Shown in pieces: positions 17,940-27,170 of a stretch of DNA of 64,000 nucleotides (the stretch's first letter is position 1; each line of letters starts with the position of its first letter). The position numbers and the translations under genes were made by a program. The notes beneath the pieces are model-generated. The model was not told where the DNA came from. It did no database searches and saw nothing but the letters and a program-made list of their open reading frames with translations. This stretch comes from a marine gamma proteobacterium HTCC2148 (GTDB taxonomy: Bacteria > Pseudomonadota > Gammaproteobacteria > Pseudomonadales > Halieaceae), in NCBI GenBank assembly GCA_000156295.1, contig DS999228.1, positions 62,001 through 126,000 of the forward strand, in the 5' to 3' direction.

Positions 17940-19451
17940 TTAGTCTAGCTGATTTTTGGCACTAAGATAGCGGCCTGGAGAGGCATTGGGCAGCAGTTTT
18001 GCATTACTGATGACCGGTATTCCAGCGACAACCACGTGCTCAATTCCAAGCGCTGTCTGATAGGGATCACGATAACTAGCGCGGTCTTCTATCAGGTCGG
18101 GATCGAAGATAACCAGATCAGCATCCATGCCTGGCTGCACGCGTCCTTTGCGGGCAAATGCGGGTGCGTAGTTTTGCAGACGGCGCGCAGGCAGTACCGT
18201 CATCTTACCCAGGGCATTCATCAAATCCAGGGCGTTTTGCTCACGCACATATCGGGCCAAAATTTTACTGAATGCGCCGTTATGCGGCGGAACTTTTTCT
18301 TCCAGTGACTTCATCGGAATCAAGTCACTGACCACAATGCTGCCCGGTTCCAGCAGCGCACGCCTTGTCCACTCCTCTCGTAGATAATGATGGATCACTG
18401 CGCCGCTGGGTTGCTCCTCTCGATACTTCTCCCACATGACCTTGTCGAAACGTTCTCCTGTGGCTGCCCACTCAACGTCTTCGTAGCTGATATCAAAAAT
18501 AGTCTGCCAATCCCGACTGAACACCGCGGCACCAATCGCCGTTGATCCGGCGTTGTAGGGCAGGACACCAACTGTGACATCGACACCTTTACCCTGCGCC
18601 TCACGCACCTCTCGTAAGAACAATTCGACATTGCCCATGGCATTGTGTGTGATGTGACAGATATGGACCGGAGCGTTCGTTTGCTCAGCCAGAGAAAGCA
18701 CTTCCCTTAAGCCTGAGGGATCGCCATTAACACCACGACGTACGTGAACAAACAAGGGGGCTTGACGCTCCCCCGCCACGCTGAAAATCATCTTTAGTTC
18801 CGCATCATTAACCGCTTCGCTGATGTAGTCCAACGCCAGGCCAATACCAATAGCCCCTTCATCGAGATCCGATTCGAGCAGCTGCCGCATCCGCGCTATT
18901 TCTGCTGAGCTCGCCTGCTCGCTAAATGTAGGGGCAAGTACTGTCTGAAAATCCTGGAATATGAATTTGAAATAGGTCCACCAGCCAGCTAGCCCATCGG
19001 GGGTCGGATTCTCGCTTGGACTACTCATGCGCAGGCTGTTCTTTACCAGCAACCTGATACCTATGTAACCGGCTGAGGCACCGTAGTTAATTAACGCTCC
19101 ATCACGCACCTCTGCGCCGTAGTCACTCGCAGGATACATTCCCGCTTCCAGTTCCAATGCAGTAGTTACCCCGTCAAATAGCTGATAATACTGCCCGAGC
19201 TGGGTAGGCGAATGGGTATGAAGATCGATAAAGCCGGGAGCAACCACCAGACCAGTCGCATCGATATGCCTGTCTCCTTCCAGGCCTTCGGCAGATAACG
19301 CGCTGATAGTACCGTCTTCAATCGCGACATTAAGCATGGCGTCCAGCCCGGTCTCCGGGTCAATGACCCTGCCGTTACTGATGACCAGGTCATAGGCGGA
19401 AGTTTGTGCACTGCAAACGAGCAGCAGAAAAAACAATCGAATCATGAACAC
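17940..19451 (-). CDS. Exported D-aminoacylase-type amidohydrolase
   Basis: This 503-residue amidohydrolase has a signal peptide (MFMIRLFFLLLVCSAQTSAY). Residues 20-75 form the small beta-sandwich (DLVISNGRVIDPETGLDAML), followed by the metal motif GFIDLHTHSPTQLGQYY near residue 75-90. Later metal or active-site positions include PLFVHVRRG and HICHITHNAMGN, then VSDLIPM near 365 in the place of the usual SDG. The C-terminus returns to the sandwich (RVQPGMDADLVIFDP). This is the layout of N-acyl-D-amino-acid deacylases and dihydroorotase-like enzymes, here periplasmic. The start is a GTG with AGG 6 bases upstream; an ATG two codons later is possible. The substrate is inferred only at family level. 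Confidence 0.88.
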   Translation of the reverse strand: MFMIRLFFLLLVCSAQTSAYDLVISNGRVIDPETGLDAMLNVAIEDGTISALSAEGLEGDRHIDATGLVVAPGFIDLHTHSPTQLGQYYQLFDGVTTALELEAGMYPASDYGAEVRDGALINYGASAGYIGIRLLVKNSLRMSSPSENPTPDGLAGWWTYFKFIFQDFQTVLAPTFSEQASSAEIARMRQLLESDLDEGAIGIGLALDYISEAVNDAELKMIFSVAGERQAPLFVHVRRGVNGDPSGLREVLSLAEQTNAPVHICHITHNAMGNVELFLREVREAQGKGVDVTVGVLPYNAGSTAIGAAVFSRDWQTIFDISYEDVEWAATGERFDKVMWEKYREEQPSGAVIHHYLREEWTRRALLEPGSIVVSDLIPMKSLEEKVPPHNGAFSKILARYVREQNALDLMNALGKMTVLPARRLQNYAPAFARKGRVQPGMDADLVIFDPDLIEDRASYRDPYQTALGIEHVVVAGIPVISNAKLLPNASPGRYLSAKNQLD

Positions 19452-19484
19452 ACATTACCTGGCTATTATTAACATGAGAGACAG

Positions 19485-20423
19485 TTATCTGGCAGCGGCT
19501 TGCCCGGACGAAAATTCCAATACCGCGCGGCGAATCACGTCAAGATAACTGGTGGCGATGGCCTTGTCGTACCCCTCATAAAAACCACGTTTCAGTAACA
19601 ATCGGTGCAGGGACTTCAATTGATGCGCAGGCACACTTGCCAGAAGGTGATGTTCGATATGGTAGTTCACCTGATTGGGGCAAAAAATTAGCCGCTCAAG
19701 GGGGTTAGCGTGAGTGGTACGGGTGTTCTTGCGTGGGTCAGGGTCATACAGGTCTGCCACATTCCCATGCTCTGCTACCTGGCGTATTCGTGCTACCAGT
19801 GGATATGTTGTCAGATAGGCAATCGGCCACAGCAGATAATAAACACCAAAGCCAGACGTCCACAGCACGATGAATAAAAAAAGATTCACCAGCAGCCCTT
19901 TGCGTTCGGAATGGCTGGCTTCTCCCTCACGTAACATGAGGTTTCGGCCGGAGCCTCCGAAAACGCTACGCACCAGTAACACCCCTGTCCGCCCCGTCAG
20001 GTCACGTTTGATCTTGCGGCCAAAGCTCGCCCTGGAAACCGGGTAGTTACGATAGTTGGGTAGATCCGGATCCTGATCGGTGCCCGCAAAACGGTGATGT
20101 ATACGATGCGACGCACCGTAGACATTAACGTCTCCCAGCACGGGGAAGGCGCAAAATAACTGCCCTACAATGATGTTTAACCGATCTGTTTTAAACAGGG
20201 TTTTGTGACCGGCCTCATGCATTAGCACGGCGAGTCCCAACTGCCTGCCGCCCAGCAACACAACCGCAACGACCCAGGTCAGAGGGTTCGACCAGTAAAT
20301 TGCGCCTGCGAATATCGCAGCAATTAGCACCCAGTTAAAGAACACCACCCAAGCGCCTGCTATGTCACTGCGCTTTTTGAAGGACTGTATCTCTTCCTTG
20401 CTTAAGAAGTCGCCAGCTTTCAT
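19485..20423 (-). CDS. Membrane fatty acid desaturase
   Basis: This 312-residue integral-membrane di-iron desaturase/hydroxylase has three histidine boxes: HEAGH near residue 70, HRIHH near 107 and HIEHH near 245. Hydrophobic segments flank them. It probably introduces a double bond into, or hydroxylates, a lipid acyl chain, using ferredoxin or a cytochrome as donor. It lies 124 bp downstream of a second desaturase of different subfamily on the same strand. Regiospecificity cannot be read from sequence. Confidence 0.92.
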   Translation of the reverse strand: MKAGDFLSKEEIQSFKKRSDIAGAWVVFFNWVLIAAIFAGAIYWSNPLTWVVAVVLLGGRQLGLAVLMHEAGHKTLFKTDRLNIIVGQLFCAFPVLGDVNVYGASHRIHHRFAGTDQDPDLPNYRNYPVSRASFGRKIKRDLTGRTGVLLVRSVFGGSGRNLMLREGEASHSERKGLLVNLFLFIVLWTSGFGVYYLLWPIAYLTTYPLVARIRQVAEHGNVADLYDPDPRKNTRTTHANPLERLIFCPNQVNYHIEHHLLASVPAHQLKSLHRLLLKRGFYEGYDKAIATSYLDVIRRAVLEFSSGQAAAR

Positions 20424-20547
20424 TTAGGTTCACGGCGTCGCTAATAGAACGCTAAATATACAACACACTACGGCACTATGAACCCTATTTAAGCCATGGG
20501 GTGTTTCCAGCAAGCTTTGAGTTGCGAAAGCCTGCCCTCTCAACCCC

Positions 20548-21447
20548 TCACACGGCTTGCAGGGCCGCTGGGATTAAGCCCTTGGTGCCCAGCCGATAGA
20601 TTGGCGCTCCCTTGGCGACCATCACTTCTTCAATCTCCCGGAACAAGCGCTGGTACTGGTAAAAAGGAACCCGTGGAAACAGATGATGAATAGAGTGGTA
20701 ATTCTGGAATACCCAAACCCAGTTCAGTAAAGGCTGCAGTCGCGCCGGTGCCAGAATAGTAGATGTATCGACATAGCGACCCTGGTCCACGTGAGGCCGA
20801 TGAACCAGGTAGGCAAATAAATAAAGAACGATAACCACCCCCAGCAGCCAGCCAACACCCAGCAACATTGCTCCTTCTAACCAAAAGCCGGCAGCAAGCA
20901 GAGCAATTCTGGGCACAACTGTGACTACAACCTCCACACATAAGTAGAGATTCTGTCGCGCCGGCGCCTTGTTCCAGCGATGCTGAAGATAGTGACTGAG
21001 CTGAATATGGACTATTTGCAGGGCCGACCTGAACGACTCGATGGGAGAATTACCGATTTGGGAAATATGATAATCGGGATCCTCATGTTTATCATTGGTA
21101 TTGCGGTGATGCGCCAAGTGCTCATGACGATGCGCGGTCAAAGGGGTCATCAATATCCAGCCGGCGATGTAGCCCAGTGCCTCATTGATCCATCGTAAAG
21201 ATTGTTGGCCTCCAGTAATGGTGCCGTGAACAGCCTCATGAAGGACCGTATAGCTAAGATACGTCAGGGTTATTACCATGGGGGTCGCGATCCATAATGA
21301 CAGTGCTCCGGCCAGTGCAGATGCCAGCACCAAGCCATAAGAAAAAAATACGACCAGCGCGTAGCACACGGTTGGCCAGGCGACGCCGCCCATATACTGC
21401 TTTGCACTGGCCAATGCTTGCTGTTCTAAACTATCACCATTATTCAT
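20548..21447 (-). CDS. Membrane fatty acid desaturase
   Basis: This is a desaturase-family di-iron membrane protein with boxes HEAVH, HRHEHLAHH and HSIHH. The third box, in NYHSIHHLFPRVPFYQY, resembles beta-carotene ketolase/hydroxylase-like and alkane-type desaturases more than the neighbouring gene does. I prefer the ATG at 21447, giving 299 residues; the longer frame back to 21573 would overlap the divergent AraC gene and its control region. It is transcribed away from the AraC regulator at 21563, which probably controls it through the repeats at 21484-21545. Confidence 0.88.
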   Translation of the reverse strand: MNNGDSLEQQALASAKQYMGGVAWPTVCYALVVFFSYGLVLASALAGALSLWIATPMVITLTYLSYTVLHEAVHGTITGGQQSLRWINEALGYIAGWILMTPLTAHRHEHLAHHRNTNDKHEDPDYHISQIGNSPIESFRSALQIVHIQLSHYLQHRWNKAPARQNLYLCVEVVVTVVPRIALLAAGFWLEGAMLLGVGWLLGVVIVLYLFAYLVHRPHVDQGRYVDTSTILAPARLQPLLNWVWVFQNYHSIHHLFPRVPFYQYQRLFREIEEVMVAKGAPIYRLGTKGLIPAALQAV

Positions 21448-21483
21448 AAACAAATCCAATCCAGCTGAAGTGGGCTCACTTTG

Positions 21484-21545
21484 CGCCAAAAGTATCATGC
21501 AGTTCAGTGCATTTGTCGCCAGAATGGTGTCATAATTCGCCAAAA
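21484..21545. promoter_or_regulatory. Three phased direct repeats, putative AraC-family operator
   Basis: Three copies of CGCCARAA lie in the gap between the divergent desaturase and AraC genes, at 21484-21491, 21517-21524 and 21538-21545. Their starts are 33 and 21 bases apart, close to three and two helical turns, so all face the same side of the DNA. AraC-family proteins typically bind such phased direct repeats. Confidence 0.5.
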
Positions 21546-21562
21546 TATAGGCAAACGACCCA

Positions 21563-22570
21563 ATGGATAGCATTATCCCTGTTTATGCGCGTTTAGTGCT
21601 CCGAGAAATGGAGCGCCGTAACATCGATATCGCCGCACTATTTGCGAACAGTTCACTCACTCGTGAAGCGCTCTTGGGTGGCGGTGATATCAATATCGTC
21701 GATTTTCTCCGAATACTGGACGTTGGCCATGATCGCCTTGAGGGAGAACATCTAGGCTTGATACTGGGCCGCAATATGCGAGTGTTTGCTTTGGGGCCAG
21801 TAGGCGCGGGCATGGTCGTGTCTCCCACCGTGAGAGAGGGGTTACGGTTAACAGAAAGCTATACTCGCCTGCACACCAGCTATATTGTCATGCAGGCGAG
21901 TTCCACCCTTGATGGAATCAGGATTCAGCTTTTGTATCAATACGAGATGGGCGCGCTGAAGCATTTCCACACCGAAACAGCCGCTTTGTTGATACAGCAA
22001 TACGTGGAAGACATAACCGGCCAACCGCTAAACGACGCGCACTATCGCTTGTCTGTTCCTAAACCGGCAGACACATCAGCTTATGACGAGGCTTTTCATG
22101 GCCACCTCAGCTTCGATGGGAAACAGGATGAAATTGAAATACCCAGGCACTGGCTGGATCAGCCGTCCCCTTATTTTCACGCGGAATTATGGCAACAATC
22201 ACAGCTAAGCCTGTCTAAAAGGTTGCAGGAACTGGGGGAAACTCGAACGCAAAGCTATTCGCAACACGTCAGGGCCCTGCTTCGTACCAGCGAGCCTCCA
22301 TTACCAGACTTAGGACAAGTCGCCTGCAACTTGCATGTGTCCGAACGTACGCTGAATCGTCGCTTACAGGCAGAAAGCAGTAGCTTCCGGCAGTTGAAGT
22401 CTGAAGCGCTAGCAAACTGGGCGAAAATATATCTGGATCAGACTGAGCACAGTGTGGAGTCGATTGCGGCCACCCTGGGCTATAAGGATACAGCCAATTT
22501 TCGCCGAGCGTTTCGCAAGAGCACAGACTCCTCTCCCAACGAGTACCGTTCAACCAGCACGAGACTATAA
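21563..22570 (+). CDS. AraC family regulator with arabinose-binding-like N-terminal domain
   Basis: In this 335-residue protein, residues about 20-205 match the ligand-binding domain found in OruR/ArgR-type AraC proteins ([19 protein letters not shown], then [16 protein letters not shown]). Residues about 235-330 hold the double helix-turn-helix ([17 protein letters not shown] and [20 protein letters not shown]). It is divergent from a desaturase and sits 2 bp before a nitroreductase gene, so it may control both. The ligand is unknown; relatives sense fatty acids or amino acids. Confidence 0.92.
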   Translation: MDSIIPVYARLVLREMERRNIDIAALFANSSLTREALLGGGDINIVDFLRILDVGHDRLEGEHLGLILGRNMRVFALGPVGAGMVVSPTVREGLRLTESYTRLHTSYIVMQASSTLDGIRIQLLYQYEMGALKHFHTETAALLIQQYVEDITGQPLNDAHYRLSVPKPADTSAYDEAFHGHLSFDGKQDEIEIPRHWLDQPSPYFHAELWQQSQLSLSKRLQELGETRTQSYSQHVRALLRTSEPPLPDLGQVACNLHVSERTLNRRLQAESSSFRQLKSEALANWAKIYLDQTEHSVESIAATLGYKDTANFRRAFRKSTDSSPNEYRSTSTRL

Positions 22571-22572
22571 GC

Positions 22573-23250
22573 ATGCAAGACTATGAGGCGATTCCCCTCC
22601 CCGATCGCGAGAAATATCCGGTCGAAGAAATGCAGCAAAGAGCCGATGACTACTACCAGTTCATCAAGCGCCGTCATTCTGTGCGCCACTTTTCTACTGA
22701 AGCGGTTCCGAGACAAGTCATTGAGAGTTGCATTATGGCAGCGGGTACAGCTCCCAGCGGCGCGAATCATCAGCCTTGGCACTTTGTTTGCGTTGGAGAT
22801 GCAGAGCTAAAACGCAAGATTCGCATTGCAGCGGAACATGAGGAAGAAGAGTTTTACGGCGGGCGCGCCGGAGAGAGTTGGCTGGAAGACCTGGATAAGC
22901 TTGGAACCGATGCAAACAAGCCATTTCTGGAAACTGCACCCTGGCTGATCGCTATATTTTTACAACGCAGCGGCACAGACGGGTTGGGCAACAAACAAAA
23001 GAATTATTACATGTCAGAGTCTGTTGGGATTGCAACCGGATTTCTGTTGAACGCACTGCACAACGCAGGGCTGGCAACTTTGACTCACACACCCAACCCG
23101 ATGAAGTTTCTCAATGAGATACTGGAGCGGCCCAACACTGAGCGGCCCTATATCCTGCTAGTCGTGGGCCATGCAGCAGAGGAAGCGACCGTCCCTGCGG
23201 TGGCAATGAATAAAAAGCCCTTGGCAGAAATATCAAGCTTCGTGGATTAA
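22573..23250 (+). CDS. Nitroreductase-fold flavoprotein, iodotyrosine deiodinase-like
   Basis: This 225-residue FMN enzyme has the [11 protein letters not shown] contact near residue 35 and the [12 protein letters not shown] motif near 61. It carries the lid signature of iodotyrosine deiodinase: the EHEEEEFY segment (E91, Y95) and K116 in [10 protein letters not shown]. The 21-residue Y-to-K spacing matches the vertebrate enzyme, whose Glu-Tyr-Lys trio clamps the amino acid zwitterion. The C-terminal EATVP...KKPL also matches. It probably reductively dehalogenates mono- or di-halotyrosine. It is likely co-transcribed with the AraC gene and lies just before the tyrosine catabolic operon. Confidence 0.82.
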   Translation: MQDYEAIPLPDREKYPVEEMQQRADDYYQFIKRRHSVRHFSTEAVPRQVIESCIMAAGTAPSGANHQPWHFVCVGDAELKRKIRIAAEHEEEEFYGGRAGESWLEDLDKLGTDANKPFLETAPWLIAIFLQRSGTDGLGNKQKNYYMSESVGIATGFLLNALHNAGLATLTHTPNPMKFLNEILERPNTERPYILLVVGHAAEEATVPAVAMNKKPLAEISSFVD

Positions 23251-23260
23251 GGCTGGCTCG

Positions 23261-23288
23261 ACCCGTTCATCACTAACGATGAACGGGT
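23261..23288. terminator. Perfect 11-bp hairpin between convergent genes
   Basis: ACCCGTTCATC and GATGAACGGGT pair perfectly around a 6-base loop between the nitroreductase (plus) and the Lrp gene (minus). No T-tract follows on either strand, so termination may need Rho or the hairpin may protect mRNA ends. It includes the last codons and the stop of the Lrp gene. Confidence 0.45.
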
Positions 23289-23737
23289 AACACCGCATCC
23301 TCTTTTACCGCTAATAAGCTAAAGTTCGACTCAATGTTACGCACGCCAGAGAATTTGAGAATGCGCTGCATTGAGAGCTCTGAAAAATGATCCATATTTC
23401 TGGCAACGACTTTTAACAAGTAGTCATGGGATCCACTCATAGCATGACACTCTACGATATGTTGTTCCGCCTCCACTTGAGCAAGAAATGCGAGCTGCTT
23501 CTTGTCATCCTGCTTATCAAGGGTGATAAGGACAAACGCGGTCACCTGCAAGCCGACGGATCTGGGGTTCACCCTGGCACGGTAGCCTTCAATGACGCCA
23601 GACTCTTCCAGGCCACGGACTCTCCGGAAACAAGGCGATTCAGACAAGCCAATCCTCTCGGCCAGGTCGACGTTAGAGATCCTGCCGTCTGCCTGTAGCG
23701 TCCGGAGAATTTCCAGTTCTGCTCGATCAAGGCTCAT
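23273..23737 (-). CDS. Lrp/AsnC family transcriptional regulator
   Basis: This 154-residue protein starts at the ATG at 23737, with AAGGA 8 bases upstream; the frame extends further upstream but without a plausible start. The N-terminal helix-turn-helix (DLAERIGLSESPCFRRVRGL) is followed by the RAM/AsnC ligand-binding domain (VECHAMSGSHDYLLKVVARN). It is divergent from hppD by 142 bp, the usual arrangement for an amino-acid-responsive activator of tyrosine/phenylalanine degradation. Tyrosine or phenylalanine as effector is inference. Confidence 0.93.
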   Translation of the reverse strand: MSLDRAELEILRTLQADGRISNVDLAERIGLSESPCFRRVRGLEESGVIEGYRARVNPRSVGLQVTAFVLITLDKQDDKKQLAFLAQVEAEQHIVECHAMSGSHDYLLKVVARNMDHFSELSMQRILKFSGVRNIESNFSLLAVKEDAVLPVHR

Positions 23738-23879
23738 AGGCGCATTCCTTCTTATTAAATGTAAAATGAGGTGGACTCTTTCGAAATATATCGATTTATC
23801 AGCAATTATAGAACAATAACGCCTCTTTATTACCAATATCATTACTTCTGCTATTAAAAAATTGGCGAGGCATTTGACG
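23738..23879. promoter_or_regulatory. Divergent lrp-hppD control region
   Basis: A 142-bp AT-rich gap separates the divergent regulator and the catabolic operon. It must hold both promoters and the expected Lrp site. I could not pick out a single convincing operator by eye. Confidence 0.4.
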
Positions 23880-24968
23880 ATGACTGATCTCTTCGAAAAC
23901 CCGATGGGCCTGAACGGCTTTGAATTTGTAGAATATTCCGCCGCTGAACGTGGGATTCTGGAACCTGTTTTTACATCTCTGGGGTTCTCCCACGTTGCCA
24001 GGCACCGATCCAAAGACGTGGACCTCTGGCGCCAGGGCCAGATCAACTTCATCATCAATTACGAGAAGCAATCTCCAGCCTACTACTACTGTGAAGAACA
24101 TGGCCCATCGGCCTGCGGCATGGCATTTCGAGTAAAAAACGCGAAGCAGGCTTACCAGCGCGCTTTAGAGTTAGGTGCCCAGCCTATCGACATACCCGCA
24201 GGCCCTATGGAACTCAAACTCCCCGCAATCCGCGGAATCGGCGGCGCCATCCTCTATCTTATCGACCGCTATGAAGAAGGCGTGTCTATCTATGATATTG
24301 ATTTTGAATATCTTGAAAATGTCGACTCCCACCCAGCAGGTTGCGGCTTTGAGCTTATTGACCACCTGACCCACAATGTCTATCGGGGCCGCATGGACTA
24401 CTGGGCCAACTACTACGAGAAACTGTTTAACTTCCGAGAGATTCGCTATTTCGATATCAAAGGTGAGCACACAGGACTGCGCTCACGAGCCATGACAGCA
24501 CCCGATGGCAAGATTCGTATCCCGCTGAACGAGGAAGGCGGCGCAAGTGGTGGCGGTCAAATCGAGGAGTACCTGCTCGAATATAACGGTGAAGGTATTC
24601 AACATATCGCGTTTTCCTGCGATGACCTGCCCGCCTGCCTTGACCGATTGAAGTCGATGGGCATGAAGTTTATGACGCCTCCACCCGACACCTACTACGA
24701 GATGCTGGAAGAGCGTCTTCCGGGCCATGGTGAGCCTCTCGATGAGCTGCAGTCCAGGGGAATACTCTTGGATGGTACAACCGAGAACGGTGAGCCGAGA
24801 CTACTGCTGCAGATCTTTTCCGAAACGTTAATTGGTCCGATCTTTTTTGAGTTTATTCAACGCAAACAGGATGAAGGCTTTGGCGAAGGCAACTTTCAGG
24901 CTCTTTTCGAATCAATTGAACGAGATCAAGTCGCCAGAGGTTCTCTGGAACATAATTCGGCAGCATGA
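23880..24968 (+). CDS. hppD: 4-hydroxyphenylpyruvate dioxygenase
   Basis: HPPD is a non-haem Fe(II) enzyme of two VOC modules that converts 4-hydroxyphenylpyruvate to homogentisate. The start is the ATG at 23880, with GCGAGG 9 bases before it, giving 362 residues, usual for the bacterial enzyme. The iron ligands are the His of [11 protein letters not shown] near residue 160, the His of [13 protein letters not shown] near 240, and the Glu of [20 protein letters not shown] near 320. It opens a six-gene operon with 4-base or short spacings. Its regulator is likely the divergent Lrp protein. Confidence 0.96.
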   Translation: MTDLFENPMGLNGFEFVEYSAAERGILEPVFTSLGFSHVARHRSKDVDLWRQGQINFIINYEKQSPAYYYCEEHGPSACGMAFRVKNAKQAYQRALELGAQPIDIPAGPMELKLPAIRGIGGAILYLIDRYEEGVSIYDIDFEYLENVDSHPAGCGFELIDHLTHNVYRGRMDYWANYYEKLFNFREIRYFDIKGEHTGLRSRAMTAPDGKIRIPLNEEGGASGGGQIEEYLLEYNGEGIQHIAFSCDDLPACLDRLKSMGMKFMTPPPDTYYEMLEERLPGHGEPLDELQSRGILLDGTTENGEPRLLLQIFSETLIGPIFFEFIQRKQDEGFGEGNFQALFESIERDQVARGSLEHNSAA

Positions 24969-25525
24969 AGATGAAAGCTATCAACCTTAAGCGAATACAT
25001 CACGTGGCCTATCGCTGTCGTGACGCCAAGCAAACCGTAGAATTTTATCAGCGAGTGCTTGGAATGGACTTTGTGCTGGCCATCGCTGAAGACCAGGTGC
25101 CTTCAACCAAGGCGCCTGACCCCTACATGCACGTATTTCTCGATGCTGGAATGGGGAACGTACTCGCGTTTTTTGAACTACCCAATTCTCCAGCGATGGG
25201 ATTCGATGATAATACGCCTGACTGGGTACAGCACATTGCGTTCGAGCTTGAATCCGTGGACGCCTTGCTGTCTGCCAAAGCAGTCATCGAAGCCGAAGGT
25301 CTCGACGTCATTGGGCCAACCAATCATGGGATCTTCCAGTCCATATACTTTCGCGACCCCAACGGCCACAGGCTCGAACTGGTCGCCAATAGCTGCAACG
25401 AAGAGGAAATGACCGAGTTGCACAGAGTAGCGCCCGCTATGCTGGATGAGTGGAGTCAAACCGGGAAAGCCCCAAAACATGCCGCGTGGCTCCACCAGAA
25501 AGAATTCAACGGAGAAAATACATGA
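24965..25525 (+). CDS. VOC-family metalloprotein in the tyrosine operon
   Basis: This 186-residue single-unit vicinal-oxygen-chelate protein overlaps hppD by ATGA and fahA likewise, so it is translated with both. The expected metal triad is present: H13 ([11 protein letters not shown]), H90 (DWVQHIAFE) and E139 ([10 protein letters not shown]). The family includes glyoxalases, extradiol ring-cleaving dioxygenases and epimerases. It occupies the position where homogentisate 1,2-dioxygenase would be expected, between hppD and fahA, but does not resemble HmgA, which is a cupin-fold protein of over 400 residues. Its reaction is unknown; a step on homogentisate or a downstream intermediate is a hypothesis. 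Confidence 0.85.
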   Translation: MKMKAINLKRIHHVAYRCRDAKQTVEFYQRVLGMDFVLAIAEDQVPSTKAPDPYMHVFLDAGMGNVLAFFELPNSPAMGFDDNTPDWVQHIAFELESVDALLSAKAVIEAEGLDVIGPTNHGIFQSIYFRDPNGHRLELVANSCNEEEMTELHRVAPAMLDEWSQTGKAPKHAAWLHQKEFNGENT

Positions 25526-26511
25526 AACTTGCAAGCCATAAATCCGGACGCGATGGTCAACTGCTGGTCGTATCGCGCGACATGTCCAGGGCGATTATTG
25601 CCGCAGAGATTGCTCCTACCTTACAGGCGGCGCTGGATGACTGGGCAAGCACTGCGCCTGCACTGGAACAACTCTACGCGTCACTCAACGAAGGCAGCGC
25701 TGAAAACAGTTTTCCTTTTGACCCCGCCCAGTGCGCCGCGCCTCTGCCCAGGGCTTATCATTGGGCCGACGGTAGCGCCTACGTCACACATGTTGAACTG
25801 GTTCGTAAGGCTCGAGGTGCAGAGTTGCCAGACTCGTTCTGGACGGATCCTCTTATCTACATGGGTGCGTCGGATGCGTTTATTGGACCCCGCGACGATA
25901 TAGAAGTTGAAAGCGAGGACTGGGGTATCGATTTTGAGGCAGAGGTCGTAGTCATCACGGATGACGTGCCTGCTGGTGTCAGCGTTGAAGACGCGAGCGA
26001 CTATATTCGTTTAGTAGGTCTGGTAAACGACGTCTCTCTGCGCAACCTGATTCCCGCAGAGTTGGGGAAGCAATTCGGTTTCTACCAATCCAAACCGTGG
26101 ACCAGTTTCACACCGGTATTAGTCACACCGGATGAACTGGGTAGCGCATGGAATGGCGCAAAACTCAGTCTGCCGCTGCGTGCCACTTTAAACGACACAC
26201 TGATCGGCAAACCCAATGCCGGCGTTGATATGACCTTCGACTTCCCCACCTTGATATCACATTGCGCCAAATCACGGTCGCTGATGACAGGTACCGTCAT
26301 CGGCTCCGGCACAGTATCAAACGTTGGCAGCGAAGAGGGTTCCTGCTGCCTGGCGGAAGTCCGGTGCCTGGAAATTATCGCCAATGGCGCCCCGTCTACT
26401 CCTTTTATGTCATTTGGCGACCGCATAAAAATTGAAATGATCGATGACAACGGCCTGTCAATATTCGGTAACATTGATCAGATTGTTAAACAGTATCAGC
26501 CGCCCACATAG
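25522..26511 (+). CDS. fahA: Fumarylacetoacetate hydrolase
   Basis: This is the 329-residue short bacterial form of fumarylacetoacetase, which splits 4-fumarylacetoacetate into fumarate and acetoacetate. The N-terminal domain (YHWADGSAYVTHVELVRKAR) precedes the catalytic FAH domain with metal-binding acidic positions in DWGIDFEAEVVVITDD, then KPWTSFTPVLVTPDELG and the GSGTVSN motif near 275. The ATG at 25522 overlaps the VOC stop and has GGAGA 6-7 bases upstream, so the longer frame from 25450 is not used. This is the last step of the homogentisate pathway. Confidence 0.94.
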   Translation: MKLASHKSGRDGQLLVVSRDMSRAIIAAEIAPTLQAALDDWASTAPALEQLYASLNEGSAENSFPFDPAQCAAPLPRAYHWADGSAYVTHVELVRKARGAELPDSFWTDPLIYMGASDAFIGPRDDIEVESEDWGIDFEAEVVVITDDVPAGVSVEDASDYIRLVGLVNDVSLRNLIPAELGKQFGFYQSKPWTSFTPVLVTPDELGSAWNGAKLSLPLRATLNDTLIGKPNAGVDMTFDFPTLISHCAKSRSLMTGTVIGSGTVSNVGSEEGSCCLAEVRCLEIIANGAPSTPFMSFGDRIKIEMIDDNGLSIFGNIDQIVKQYQPPT

Positions 26512-26521
26512 GAAACGCTGA

Positions 26522-27166
26522 ATGAAGCTCTACTCATACTTTCGCTCCTCCGCTGCTTTTCGAGTGCGCATTGCGCTCAATTTGAAAGGACTGGCATTCG
26601 AATACTTGCCCGTAGATTTGCTAAAGCAAGAGCAAAAGAGCGAGAGCTTTATGCAATATAACCCTCAGGGACTTGTCCCGGCATTAGCACTGGACAACGG
26701 TGAAGTGCTGGCACAATCGGTGGCAATTATTGAGTGGCTGGAGGAGTCCCGGCCTGAACCTGCTCTGCTGCCCGCAGATATCTTAGAGCGCGCCCGCGTT
26801 CGGTCTATGGTTAATAATATTTGCTGCGACGTACATCCACTGTGCAATGTTTCGGTGACTAACCATCTGAAGAAAGAGTACAACGCAGAAAGCGCCGACA
26901 CGCTGCTCTGGTACACCACCTGGATGCACCGCGGATTCAGCGCTATTGAACAGGTGCTTGCAAAAAATAAGGTCTTGTACAGTTTTGGCGACACGCCGGG
27001 TATGGCGGACATATTTCTGGCACCTCAGGTGTACAATGCCCGGCGCTTTAACATTCCTCTGGATGACTTTCCGCACCTGGTGCGGGTAGTAGACAATTGC
27101 ATGCAACTGGATGCGTTTGCACAGGCAGCGCCCGAGGCCCAGCCGGACTGCAACCTTTCGAGTTAG
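26522..27166 (+). CDS. maiA: Maleylacetoacetate isomerase (zeta-class glutathione transferase)
   Basis: This 214-residue zeta GST isomerises maleylacetoacetate to fumarylacetoacetate with glutathione. The zeta signature SYFRSSAAFRVRIALNLKG (SSxxxRVRIAL) is at the N-terminus, and the C-terminal helical domain has NNICCDVHPLCNVSV and ADIFLAPQVYNARRF. It lies 10 bp after fahA and 4 bp before the hydroxylase gene. Confidence 0.95.
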   Translation: MKLYSYFRSSAAFRVRIALNLKGLAFEYLPVDLLKQEQKSESFMQYNPQGLVPALALDNGEVLAQSVAIIEWLEESRPEPALLPADILERARVRSMVNNICCDVHPLCNVSVTNHLKKEYNAESADTLLWYTTWMHRGFSAIEQVLAKNKVLYSFGDTPGMADIFLAPQVYNARRFNIPLDDFPHLVRVVDNCMQLDAFAQAAPEAQPDCNLSS

Positions 27167-27170
27167 GGCG

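Noticed and set aside
24965-25525. VOC protein as a normal homogentisate 1,2-dioxygenase
   Set aside because: HmgA is a cupin-fold protein of more than 400 residues; this is a 186-residue VOC protein, so only a functional replacement, not homology, is possible.
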